Part shown: one piece after another, positions 33,298 to 41,238 of the stretch
Layout: each line of letters starts with the position of its first letter
Numbering within the stretch: position 1 is the first letter of the stretch
DNA from: Burkholderia cenocepacia
GTDB taxonomy: Bacteria; Pseudomonadota; Gammaproteobacteria; Burkholderiales; Burkholderiaceae
Assembly: GCF_900446215.1 (NCBI RefSeq)
Contig: NZ_UAQZ01000002.1
Location: 62,001 to 126,000 of the forward strand
Direction of reading: 5' to 3'
DNA: 64,000 nt
Notes under the pieces: model-generated
What the model saw: only the letters and a program-made list of their open reading frames with translations
Told to the model about the DNA's origin: nothing
Database searches by the model: none
Position numbers and translations under genes: made by a program

Positions 33298-34158
33298 ATG
33301 AACGTCTATCTGCTGCAGATCGTCAACGGCATCGGCGTGGGCATGCTGTATTTCCTGCTCGCCGTCGGCCTGTCGATCGTGTTCGGCCTGCTGCGCTTCG
33401 TGAATTTCGCTCACGGCGCGTTCTATTTGCTCGGTGCGTATCTCTGCTACCAGGCGCTGCAATGGTCGGCGAATTTCTGGGTCGCGCTCGCGATCGTGCC
33501 GCTCGTGGTCGGCGCGTTCGCGTGGGGCGTCGAAAAACTCGTGCTGCGCCACGTGTACGCGCAGCAGCACGAATTCCACATCCTCGCGACGGTGGGGCTC
33601 GCGCTCGTGCTGCAGGAGTGCGCGATCCTCGCGTGGGGGCCGCTCGGCGACAACGTGCCGCCGCCCGACGCACTGAACGGCGTCGTGATCTGGGGCGGCT
33701 TCGTCTATCCGAAGTACCGGCTGTTCGTGATCGGGTTCACGGCCGTGCTCGCCGCGCTGCTGTGGTGGGTGCTCGACGGCACGCGGCTCGGCAGTACGGT
33801 GCGCGCGGGCAGCGAGTCGACGGAGATGGTGTCGCTGCTCGGCATCAACGTGACGCGCGTGTTCAGCCTCGTGTTCGCGCTCGGCGCGGCGACGGCCGCG
33901 CTGGCCGGCGTGCTCGCCGCGCCGATCCGCGGCGTCGATCCGTTCATGGGGATCGAGGCGCTCGGCATTGCATTCGTCGTGGTGGTCGTCGGCGGAATGG
34001 GGAATTTTCTCGGCGCGCTCGTCGGCGGCCTGCTGGTCGGCATCGTGCAGAGCCTGATGAGCACGCTGTGGCCGGAAGGCGCGCGGCTGATGATCTATGT
34101 CGCGATGGCCGCCGTGCTGCTGCTGCGTCCGAACGGTTTGCTGGGGAGGGCCGCATGA
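33298..34158 (+). CDS. Branched-chain-type ABC transporter permease (LivH-type)
   Basis: 286-residue inner-membrane permease. Family signatures are MLYFLLAVGLSIVFGLLRFVNFAHGAFYLLGAY near the start and AFVVVVVGGMGNFLGALVGGLLVGIVQSL near residue 225. The ATG at 33298 is the first in frame before the initial helix. Its stop overlaps the next permease start as ATGA, so the two channel subunits are translationally coupled. Confidence 0.93.
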   Translation: MNVYLLQIVNGIGVGMLYFLLAVGLSIVFGLLRFVNFAHGAFYLLGAYLCYQALQWSANFWVALAIVPLVVGAFAWGVEKLVLRHVYAQQHEFHILATVGLALVLQECAILAWGPLGDNVPPPDALNGVVIWGGFVYPKYRLFVIGFTAVLAALLWWVLDGTRLGSTVRAGSESTEMVSLLGINVTRVFSLVFALGAATAALAGVLAAPIRGVDPFMGIEALGIAFVVVVVGGMGNFLGALVGGLLVGIVQSLMSTLWPEGARLMIYVAMAAVLLLRPNGLLGRAA

Positions 34159-35198
34159 TCGAATCGTCGAAACCGCTGCCGCCGGGCGCGGCGGCGTCGC
34201 AACGCCCGCGGCCGTGGCGCGGAGCGCTGCAGCGGCCGGAAGGCTGGCTCGCGGTGGTGGCCGCGTGCGTGTTGCCGCTCGTGTTGAGTTCGGGCTCGCT
34301 CGCGACCGAAGTGCTGGTGTTCGCGCTCGCCGCGCTCGGCTGCAACCTGCTGCTCGGCTACACGGGGCTGCTGTCGTTCGGGCAGGGCATCTTCTTCGGG
34401 CTCGGCAGTTACACGGCGGGGCTGGTGCTGACGCGCGGCGTCGCGTCCGTGACGGCCGCGCTGGTCGCGGCCGCGGTGTTCGGCGCGATCGCGGCCGCAC
34501 TCGTCGGCTGGTTCTCGATCCGGCAGCGCGGTACGTACTTCGTGATGCTGACGCTCGCGTTCGGGCAACTGTTCTACTTCCTCGCGTATACGACGCCGGA
34601 TGTGACGGGCGGCGACAACGGGTTGCTCGACATCCCGCGTCCGGCGCTGTCCGCGTTCGGCCATCCGCTCGTGTCGCTCGATTCGCCGTGGCGCTACTAC
34701 GGCTTCGTCGCGGTGCTGTTCGTCGCGGTGTTCTGGCTGCTGCTGCGCGTATCGCGCTCGGTATTCGGCCGGACGCTGCTCGCGATTCGCGACAACGAGG
34801 CGCGCGCGGCGGCGGCCGGCTACGACGTGAAGCGCTTCAAGCTCGCGGCGTTCGTGATCTCGGGCGCGGTCACGGGCCTTGCGGGCGCGCTGCACGCGCT
34901 GATGACGGGCATCGCGCCGCTGTCGAACATCGACTATCACACGAGCGAGATGATCCTCGTGATGACGGTGATCGGCGGCACGGGCAACCTGTTCGCGTCG
35001 GTGCTCGGCGCGGCGTTCTACGTGCTGTTCGCGGACTGGCTGTCGACGCTGTGGCCGCGCTGGCTGCTGCTGCTCGGCCTCGTGCTGATCGCGGTCAGCC
35101 TGTTCATGCAGCGCGGGTTGTGGGGGCTGGGCGAACGAGTCGTGGCGTCGCTGCGGCGTGGCGATCGCACGGTGGTCACGGTCAAGGAGCGGCAATGA
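34155..35198 (+). CDS. Branched-chain-type ABC transporter permease (LivM-type)
   Basis: 347 residues with about ten helices; hallmarks are LLGYTGLLSFGQGIFFGLGSYTAGL, LLAIRDNEARAAAAGYDVKRFKLAAFVISGAVTGLAGAL and MTVIGGTGNLFASVLGAAF. The hydrophilic N-terminus is Pro-rich. Forms the channel with the LivH-type subunit. Overlaps both neighbours by four bases. Confidence 0.93.
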   Translation: MIESSKPLPPGAAASQRPRPWRGALQRPEGWLAVVAACVLPLVLSSGSLATEVLVFALAALGCNLLLGYTGLLSFGQGIFFGLGSYTAGLVLTRGVASVTAALVAAAVFGAIAAALVGWFSIRQRGTYFVMLTLAFGQLFYFLAYTTPDVTGGDNGLLDIPRPALSAFGHPLVSLDSPWRYYGFVAVLFVAVFWLLLRVSRSVFGRTLLAIRDNEARAAAAGYDVKRFKLAAFVISGAVTGLAGALHALMTGIAPLSNIDYHTSEMILVMTVIGGTGNLFASVLGAAFYVLFADWLSTLWPRWLLLLGLVLIAVSLFMQRGLWGLGERVVASLRRGDRTVVTVKERQ

Positions 35199-35962
35199 GC
35201 GAAGCGATTCTCGAAGCGCGCGGCATCGTCAAGCGCTACGGCAAGTTCACCGCGCTGGGCGGCGTCGATCTGCGCATCATGCCGCGCACCGTGCATTCGG
35301 TGATCGGCCCGAACGGCGCGGGCAAGACGACGCTGTTCCATACGCTGACCGGCACGCTGCCGATCACGTCGGGCTCGATCCTGTTCGACGGGCACGACGT
35401 GTCGCACGAACCCGATCACAAGCGCGTGCGGCGCGGCATCGCCCGCTCGTTCCAGGTGACGAGCCTGTTTCCGAACCTGAGCGTGCGCGAAAACCTGCGC
35501 GTCGCCGCGCAGGGCGTCGAATCGCGGCGGGCGCTCAATCCGTGGACGCCGCCGCGCGGGGCGCTCGCGCACGACGGCATCATCGACGACGTACTCGAGC
35601 GGCTCGGCCTGCAGCGCTTCGCCGACACGGCGTCCGGCGTGCTGTCGCATGGGCAGCAGCGCCGGCTCGAGGTCGGCATGGCGCTGGCGGCGCGGCCGCG
35701 CGCGATCTTTCTCGACGAGCCGACGTCGGGCATGGGCATCGACGATCTCGACGACATGAAGGCGCTGATCCGCGGCCTGCGCGACGACTACACGGTCGTG
35801 CTGATCGAACACAACATGGGCATCGTGATGGACATCTCGGACACGATCACGGTGATGCAGCAGGGACGCGTGCTGGTCGAAGGCCGACCCGATGCGATTC
35901 GCGGCGACGCGCGCGTGCGCAGTGCGTATCTCGGCAACATGATCACGGGAGGCCGCGCATGA
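35195..35962 (+). CDS. Branched-chain-type ABC transporter ATP-binding protein (LivG-type)
   Basis: 255 residues. Walker A is GPNGAGKTT (about 37-45), the Q-loop is in RSFQVTSLFPN, the signature is the less common LSHGQQRRLEVGMAL, Walker B is AIFLDEPTSGMG and the switch is LIEHNMGIVM. The GVESRRALNPWTPPRG insert after the Q-loop is usual for LivG-like ATPases. ATGA overlaps at both ends. Confidence 0.93.
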   Translation: MSEAILEARGIVKRYGKFTALGGVDLRIMPRTVHSVIGPNGAGKTTLFHTLTGTLPITSGSILFDGHDVSHEPDHKRVRRGIARSFQVTSLFPNLSVRENLRVAAQGVESRRALNPWTPPRGALAHDGIIDDVLERLGLQRFADTASGVLSHGQQRRLEVGMALAARPRAIFLDEPTSGMGIDDLDDMKALIRGLRDDYTVVLIEHNMGIVMDISDTITVMQQGRVLVEGRPDAIRGDARVRSAYLGNMITGGRA

Positions 35963-36660
35963 TGCTCGACGTGAAGGAGGTGCACGCGTGCTACGGCAAG
36001 AGCCACGTGCTGCAGGGCATTTCGCTGAACGTGAACGAAGGCGAGACGGTGACGCTGCTCGGCCGCAACGGCGCGGGCAAGTCGACGACGCTCAAGACGA
36101 TCGCCGGCGTCGTCGCGCCGACCGGCGGCACGGTGACGTTCGCGGGCCGGCCGGTGTCCGGGCAGCCGGCGCACCGGATCGCCGCGCGCGGCCTGTGCTT
36201 CGTGCCCGAGCATCGCGGGATTTTCCGGCTGCTGTCGGTCGAGGAAAACCTGCGGCTCGGCGCGCGTCGCGATTCGCCGTGGCAGCTCGACGACATCTAC
36301 CGGATCTTTCCGCGGCTGAAGGAGCGTCGCCGCAACGGCGGCGCGCAGTTGTCCGGCGGCGAGCAGCAGATGCTCGCGATCGGCCGCGCGCTGATGAATC
36401 ATCCGCGGCTGCTGATGCTCGACGAACCGGTCGAGGGGCTTGCGCCGGTGATCGTCGAGGAGATCGTCGCGCAGTTGAAGCAGATCAAGGCGGCCGGTGT
36501 CGCGATCCTGCTCGTCGAACAGAACCTCGAAGTGTGCACGCAGCTCGCGGATCGCCACTTCGTGATCGAACAGGGCGTGATCGTCTACGAAGGCAGCAAC
36601 GCGGCGTTCGCGGCCGACCATGACGTGAAGGACCGCTACCTGGGCGTCGGTGTCGCATGA
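35959..36660 (+). CDS. Branched-chain-type ABC transporter ATP-binding protein (LivF-type)
   Basis: 233 residues. Walker A is GRNGAGKST, the Q-loop region reads CFVPEHRGIFRLLSVEENL, the signature is LSGGEQQMLAIGRAL, Walker B is LLMLDEPVEGLAP and the switch segment is LLVEQNLEV. Short, as usual for LivF. Completes the importer; overlaps the LivG-type gene as ATGA and is followed by two hydrolase-like genes on the same strand. Confidence 0.93.
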   Translation: MMLDVKEVHACYGKSHVLQGISLNVNEGETVTLLGRNGAGKSTTLKTIAGVVAPTGGTVTFAGRPVSGQPAHRIAARGLCFVPEHRGIFRLLSVEENLRLGARRDSPWQLDDIYRIFPRLKERRRNGGAQLSGGEQQMLAIGRALMNHPRLLMLDEPVEGLAPVIVEEIVAQLKQIKAAGVAILLVEQNLEVCTQLADRHFVIEQGVIVYEGSNAAFAADHDVKDRYLGVGVA

Positions 36661-36694
36661 GCGCCGGGCCCTTTCAATGCGAGGAATGGCAACG

Positions 36695-37984
36695 ATGCAA
36701 GTACAGGATGTGACTCCGGGCGTCGCGGCGTCCGGCTTGCGCGTCGATGGCGCGCGGCTGTGGGACAGCCTGATGCGGCTCGCGCGGATCGGCGCGACCG
36801 ACAAGGGCGGCGTGTGCCGCCTCGCGCTCACGGACCTCGATCGCCAGGCGCGCGACCTGTTCGTCGCGTGGGCGAAGGACATCGGTTGCACGGTGCGCGT
36901 CGATGCGATCGGCAATATCTTCGCGCGGCGCGCGGGCGAGCGGGACGACCTGCCGCCCGTGGCGACGGGCAGCCATATCGACACGCAGCCGACCGGCGGC
37001 AAGTTCGACGGCAACTACGGCGTGCTGGCCGGCCTCGAGGTGCTGCGTACGCTCGACGCCGCCGGGGTGCGCACGCGCGCGCCGCTCGAGGTGGCCGTCT
37101 GGACCAACGAAGAAGGGTCGCGCTTCGTCCCGGTGATGATGGGCTCCGGCGTATTCGCGGGCGCGTTCACGCTCGACCATGCGCTCGCGCAATGCGATCG
37201 CGATGGCGTGTCGGTGCGCGATGCGCTGGCCGCGATCGGGTACGCGGGCAGTGCGGACGACGGGCGCGGCGCGCATCCCGTCGGCGCGTATTTCGAAGCG
37301 CATATCGAGCAGGGGCCGGTGCTGGAGGCGCACGACACGACGATCGGCGTGGTCGAGGGCGCGCTCGGACAACGCTGGTACGACGTGACCGTGCACGGGA
37401 TGGAGGCGCATGCCGGCCCCACGCCGATGGAACTGCGCCGCGATGCGCTGCTGGTCGCGGCCGATCTCGTGCGCGCCGTGAACGGCATCGCGCGCGCGCA
37501 TCCGCCGCACGGACGCGGCACGGTCGGCTGGATCGACGTGCACCCGAATTCGCGCAACGTGATTCCCGGCCGCGTGACGCTGACCGTCGACCTGCGCGCG
37601 GCCGACGACGCGACGCTGACGGCGATGGACGCGCAACTGCGCGCGGCATGCGCCGACCTGGGCGCGGCGGCCGGGATGCGGATCGACATCGAGCCGGTCG
37701 TGTATTTTCCGCCGCAGCCGTTCGATCCGGCGCTGGTCGAGCAGGTCCGCGCCGGCGCGCGCGCGCTCGGGCTGTCGTCGATGAACGTGATCAGCGGCGC
37801 GGGCCACGATGCGGTGTATCTCGCGCGCGTGGCGCCGACCGCGATGATCTTCGTGCCGTGCAAGGACGGCATCAGCCACAACGAGATCGAAGATGCCGAT
37901 CCGGCGCATCTGGAAGCCGGCTGCAACGTGCTGCTGCACGCGATGCTGGGCGCCGCCGGGATCGCGGGGGGCCAAGCGCGATGA
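36695..37984 (+). CDS. Zn-dependent N-carbamoyl-amino-acid / ureido amidohydrolase (M20 family)
   Basis: 429 residues of the hydantoinase/carbamoylase family. The metal-binding pattern is visible: GSHIDTQPTGGKFDGNYGVLAGLE (His and bridging Asp), WTNEEGSRFVPVMMGSGVFAG (Glu-Glu), EAHIEQGPVLE and the C-terminal His in CKDGISHNEIEDAD. The dimerisation domain contains VHGMEAHAGPTPMELRRDAL. It would cleave an N-carbamoyl or ureido compound, as in pyrimidine, hydantoin or allantoate breakdown. The ATG at 36695 lies nine bases after GAGGA; in-frame starts at 36677 and 36686 are possible. Coupled to the M81 gene by ATGA. Confidence 0.9.
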   Translation: MQVQDVTPGVAASGLRVDGARLWDSLMRLARIGATDKGGVCRLALTDLDRQARDLFVAWAKDIGCTVRVDAIGNIFARRAGERDDLPPVATGSHIDTQPTGGKFDGNYGVLAGLEVLRTLDAAGVRTRAPLEVAVWTNEEGSRFVPVMMGSGVFAGAFTLDHALAQCDRDGVSVRDALAAIGYAGSADDGRGAHPVGAYFEAHIEQGPVLEAHDTTIGVVEGALGQRWYDVTVHGMEAHAGPTPMELRRDALLVAADLVRAVNGIARAHPPHGRGTVGWIDVHPNSRNVIPGRVTLTVDLRAADDATLTAMDAQLRAACADLGAAAGMRIDIEPVVYFPPQPFDPALVEQVRAGARALGLSSMNVISGAGHDAVYLARVAPTAMIFVPCKDGISHNEIEDADPAHLEAGCNVLLHAMLGAAGIAGGQAR

Positions 37985-39483
37985 AGATCCTGATCGCCCG
38001 GATGAACCACGAGACCAACACGTTCTCGCCGGTGCCGACGCCGCTCGCCGCGTTCGGCCGCAACGGCCCCGACCGGGGCGACGACGCGTATCGCGCGAAT
38101 CGCGGGATGCGCACCGCGATGGCCGCGTTCATCGATGCGGCCGAGCGCGAAGGCGCCGATATCGTGACGCCGGTGTCGGCCGCCGCGAACCCGAGCGGGC
38201 CGGTCGCGGCCGACGCGTATGCGGCGATCTGCGATGCGATCGTCGCCGCCGCGCCAGGCTGCGACGCGGTGATGCTCGACCTGCACGGCGCGATGGTCGC
38301 CGAGCAGAGCGCGGACGGCGAGGGCGACCTGCTCGCGCGGGTGCGTGCGGCGCTGCCGGCTGCGCCGATCGCGGTCGCGCTCGACCTGCATGCGAACGTC
38401 ACGCAGAAGATGATCGACAACGCGGACGTGATCGTCAGTTTCAAGACGTATCCGCACGTCGACATGTACGAGACCGGCGAGCATGCGGCGCGGCTGCTGC
38501 TGGACCGACTGCACGGCCGCGCGCGGCCCGTGCTCGCGTGGCGGCAGCCGCCGCTGATGACGTCGACGCTGCGCAGCGCGAGCGCCGAAGGCGCGATGCG
38601 GCGCGCGGTGGAAGCCGCATGCGCGGCCGAGGCGGACGGCATGCTCGCGGTCTCGGTGCTGCCCGGTTTCTCGCTCGCGGATATTCCCGCGCCGTGCATC
38701 AGCGTGGTCGTAGTAGCCGACGGCGATCGCGCCGCGGCCGACGCCGTCGCCGAACGCATCGCGCGGCAGATCTGGGATGCGCGCGACGAATTCGTCTATC
38801 GCAGCGCGCCGCTCGCCGAATCGGTCGCCCAGGCCGCGGCGCTCGCCGACGGTGCGGACCGCCCGGTGCTGATGCTCGATCACGGCGACAACTGCATGTC
38901 GGGCGGCCCGTGCGACACGATGGACCTGCTCGAAGCCGCGCTCGCGCACGGGCTCGACGGAATCGTCAGCGGGCCGTTGTGCGACCCCGAAGCCGTCGCG
39001 GCGCTGATCGACGCGGGCGTCGGCGCTACCGTCACGGTGCCGGTCGGCAACCGTCTGCCGTCGCACGGCGGCGTGCGGCGCGAACCGTTCCGCGCGACGG
39101 GCATCGTGCGCGCGATCACCGACGGCGAGTACGTGATCACGGGGCCGACGTACACCGGGCAGCGTGCGTACATGGGCCGCGCGGCGGTGCTTGACATCGG
39201 CACGGCCACGCTCGTCGTCACCGAGCGCACGCAGGAGCCGTGGGATCTCGGCGTGTTCGAGAGCGTGGGTGTCGATCCGCGGCGCGCGCGCTTCCTGCTG
39301 CTGAAGTCGCGGATGTATTGCCGGCCGGTGTTCGTGCCGATTTCGTCCGCGCTGGTCGAATGCGACAGCCGCGGCGTGACGGGCTCGGACTTCGGGCTGT
39401 TTCGCTACGCGCGGCTCGCGCGGCCGGTGTATCCGCTCGACGACGTCGTCGAGTGGTCATCGGGGATGCGACGCACGGATTGA
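37981..39483 (+). CDS. M81 family metallopeptidase-like protein (MlrC/DUF1485)
   Basis: 500 residues. The N-terminal M81 domain has MKILIARMNHETNTFSPVPT, AVMLDLHGAMVAEQ, ALDLHANVTQKMIDNADVIVSFKTYPHVDMYETG, with His/Asp clusters likely to bind zinc. The C-terminal domain includes VLMLDHGDNCMSGGPCDTM and SRMYCRPVFVPISSALVECDS. MlrC cleaves linear microcystin fragments, but most family members sit, as here, beside ABC importers with unknown substrates. Last gene of the importer operon; it probably acts on the same imported compound as the carbamoylase-type enzyme. Confidence 0.88.
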   Translation: MKILIARMNHETNTFSPVPTPLAAFGRNGPDRGDDAYRANRGMRTAMAAFIDAAEREGADIVTPVSAAANPSGPVAADAYAAICDAIVAAAPGCDAVMLDLHGAMVAEQSADGEGDLLARVRAALPAAPIAVALDLHANVTQKMIDNADVIVSFKTYPHVDMYETGEHAARLLLDRLHGRARPVLAWRQPPLMTSTLRSASAEGAMRRAVEAACAAEADGMLAVSVLPGFSLADIPAPCISVVVVADGDRAAADAVAERIARQIWDARDEFVYRSAPLAESVAQAAALADGADRPVLMLDHGDNCMSGGPCDTMDLLEAALAHGLDGIVSGPLCDPEAVAALIDAGVGATVTVPVGNRLPSHGGVRREPFRATGIVRAITDGEYVITGPTYTGQRAYMGRAAVLDIGTATLVVTERTQEPWDLGVFESVGVDPRRARFLLLKSRMYCRPVFVPISSALVECDSRGVTGSDFGLFRYARLARPVYPLDDVVEWSSGMRRTD

Positions 39484-39610
39484 CGGAACCGGACCGGGCG
39501 CGAGACGCCGGGTCGGCCCGCTTTCGGGCATCATCCGATAGCGCCGGCCCGTCGAGCAGCAGGGCCGGGCAATCCATTGCGTCCGCAACCGATCCGGAGA
39601 ACCGACCGCC

Positions 39611-40798
39611 ATGCATTCGAATCCTTTCCGCCTGCGCAGCGCGCGCCTGCTCGCCGCGCTGACCCTCGCTACGACGGCCGTTGCCGTGCACGCCGCCGAC
39701 TGGATCGTGTCCGGCAACGACGGCAAGTACCAGCGCGTCGAGGGCCGCGACACCTATCTGCCTGCCCCGCCCGCCGACACGCTGACGCTGCTCGACGCCA
39801 GCACCTTCCCGCCGAAGGTCGCCCTGCAGGTCGACGTCGAGAACGGTATCCAGGGGCCGCCGCAGGCCGTCGCGATCACGCCCGATGCGAAGCTCGCGCT
39901 CGTCGGTGCGCCGACGCGCTACGACACGGCCGCGAAGCAGCTCGTATTCGACACGTTTCTACAAGTCGTGAATCTCGACAGCGCGCCGCCGGCGATCACG
40001 CGCATCGAGCTCGGCACGCATCCGCAAGGGATCGCGATCGACCGCTCGGGCCGGCTCGCGCTCGTCGCCAACGTCGACGGCAGCGTGTCGATCGTGCGTA
40101 TCGACGGCACCCACGTGACGCTCGACAGCAACCTGAAAATCGGCAAGAAGCGGCTGGCCGGGATCAGCTTCACGCACGACGGCAAGCATGCGCTCGTGTC
40201 GCTGCGCGACGAGCAGGGCATCGCGGTACTGAACGTCGACGACGGCAAGGTGACCGACAGCGGCACGCGCCTGAGCACCGGCGTCGCGCCGTATACGATC
40301 GACGTGTCGAGCGACAACCGCTGGGCCGTCGTCAGCAACGTCGGGCTCGCCGGGCTGCCCGGTTACTCCGGCACGCTCGCGGGCGACGCCGATTCGGTCG
40401 TGCTGATCGACGTGTCGCGCGTGCCGTTCCGCACGGTCCAGTACCTGACGGTGCCGTCGCTGCCGGAAGGCGTCGCGATTTCGCCGAACGGCAAGTGGAT
40501 CGCCGTGCAGGCGATGGACGGTTCGAACCTGACGGCCGACAACCCGGGCCGCCACAAACTCGGCAAGGTGCTGCTGTTCGAGATCCGCGACGGGCGGGCC
40601 GTGAAGGTGAGCGAGGCGCCCGGCGGCGAAGCCGCGCAGGGCATCGTGTTTACCGCCGACAGCCGGCACGTGATCGTGCAGTTCAACGTCGAACGGCAGC
40701 TTGCGCTGTATGCGGTCGACGGCGGCAAGCTGCGCGATACGGGCAAGCGGATCGCGCTGACCGGCGGCCCGTCTTCGCTGAGGACATTGCCGCGCTGA
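39611..40798 (+). CDS. Secreted beta-propeller (YVTN/lactonase-like) protein
   Basis: 395 residues with a signal peptide ending VAVHAAD. The rest is a repeated beta-propeller: PQAVAITPDAKLALVG, PQGIAIDRSGRLALVANVDGSVSIV, ISFTHDGKHALVSLRDEQGIAVL, PEGVAISPNGKWIAVQ, QGIVFTADSRHVIVQF. Such proteins are binding scaffolds or act as lactonases; no catalytic metal site stands out. Probably periplasmic. It stands alone, followed by a strong GC hairpin. Confidence 0.85.
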   Translation: MHSNPFRLRSARLLAALTLATTAVAVHAADWIVSGNDGKYQRVEGRDTYLPAPPADTLTLLDASTFPPKVALQVDVENGIQGPPQAVAITPDAKLALVGAPTRYDTAAKQLVFDTFLQVVNLDSAPPAITRIELGTHPQGIAIDRSGRLALVANVDGSVSIVRIDGTHVTLDSNLKIGKKRLAGISFTHDGKHALVSLRDEQGIAVLNVDDGKVTDSGTRLSTGVAPYTIDVSSDNRWAVVSNVGLAGLPGYSGTLAGDADSVVLIDVSRVPFRTVQYLTVPSLPEGVAISPNGKWIAVQAMDGSNLTADNPGRHKLGKVLLFEIRDGRAVKVSEAPGGEAAQGIVFTADSRHVIVQFNVERQLALYAVDGGKLRDTGKRIALTGGPSSLRTLPR

Positions 40799-40845
40799 CG
40801 CGCCGCCGCGCGCTTCGTCAATTCTTTCGCATCCCTGAGTGAACG

Positions 40846-40870
40846 GGGCGCCCGGATTCGCCGGGCGCCC
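40846..40870 (+). terminator. GC-rich hairpin downstream of the beta-propeller gene
   Basis: A perfect 10-bp stem, GGGCGCCCGG with CCGGGCGCCC, and a five-base loop, 47 bases after the stop codon. No T-run follows, so it may be a weak or factor-dependent terminator. Confidence 0.45.
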
Positions 40871-40948
40871 GTCGCCGCACATCCCGCTCCGGCTGGTTGC
40901 AACGCAACAAACGCCGGCAATTTGTGCTCAAAGCCACTTAACTCCCAA

Positions 40949-40964
40949 TTGTTTAGTTAAACAA
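40949..40964. repeat. AT-rich palindrome upstream of the mannosidase gene
   Basis: TTGTTTA-GT-TAAACAA, perfect seven-base arms, in a locally AT-rich patch (about 40920-41010). Possibly an operator or part of a promoter of the mannosidase gene 275 bases downstream. The rest of the 440-base space shows no gene. Confidence 0.5.
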
Positions 40965-41210
40965 ACTGAAAATTCGGGAAACTTCTTGTGGTGAATAAAC
41001 AGTCGTTACGGCACTGTAAGTCCCCGGGAAGGGAGAGCCGGATGCGGTGGCGATTCGGTGGGTAGCACGCCCGCGCCCGCCGCGGTAGCGGCGGGCACCG
41101 GAAATTCGCAAGCGGAAGTCTGCGCGGCGCCGATTGGGGGACCAGCCGGCGTCGCGCCGCGCAAGGTGGCAAGCCTGGCGGCGCGTCGGAACATCGTCGA
41201 CGCCGGATGA

Positions 41211-41237
41211 TTCGTTTAATTAACGGTACTAAACGAA
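41211..41237. repeat. Inverted repeat directly before the mannosidase start
   Basis: TTCGTTTA (41211-41218) and TAAACGAA (41230-41237), perfect eight-base arms, 11-base spacer, ending one base before the start codon. As RNA it would occlude the initiation region; as DNA it shares the GTTTA half-site with the palindrome at 40949-40964. Confidence 0.5.
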
Positions 41238-41238
41238 A

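Noticed and set aside
37015-39066. A 683-codon open frame on the minus strand
   Set aside because: It lies opposite the carbamoylase-type and M81 genes, with skewed composition and no recognisable motif.
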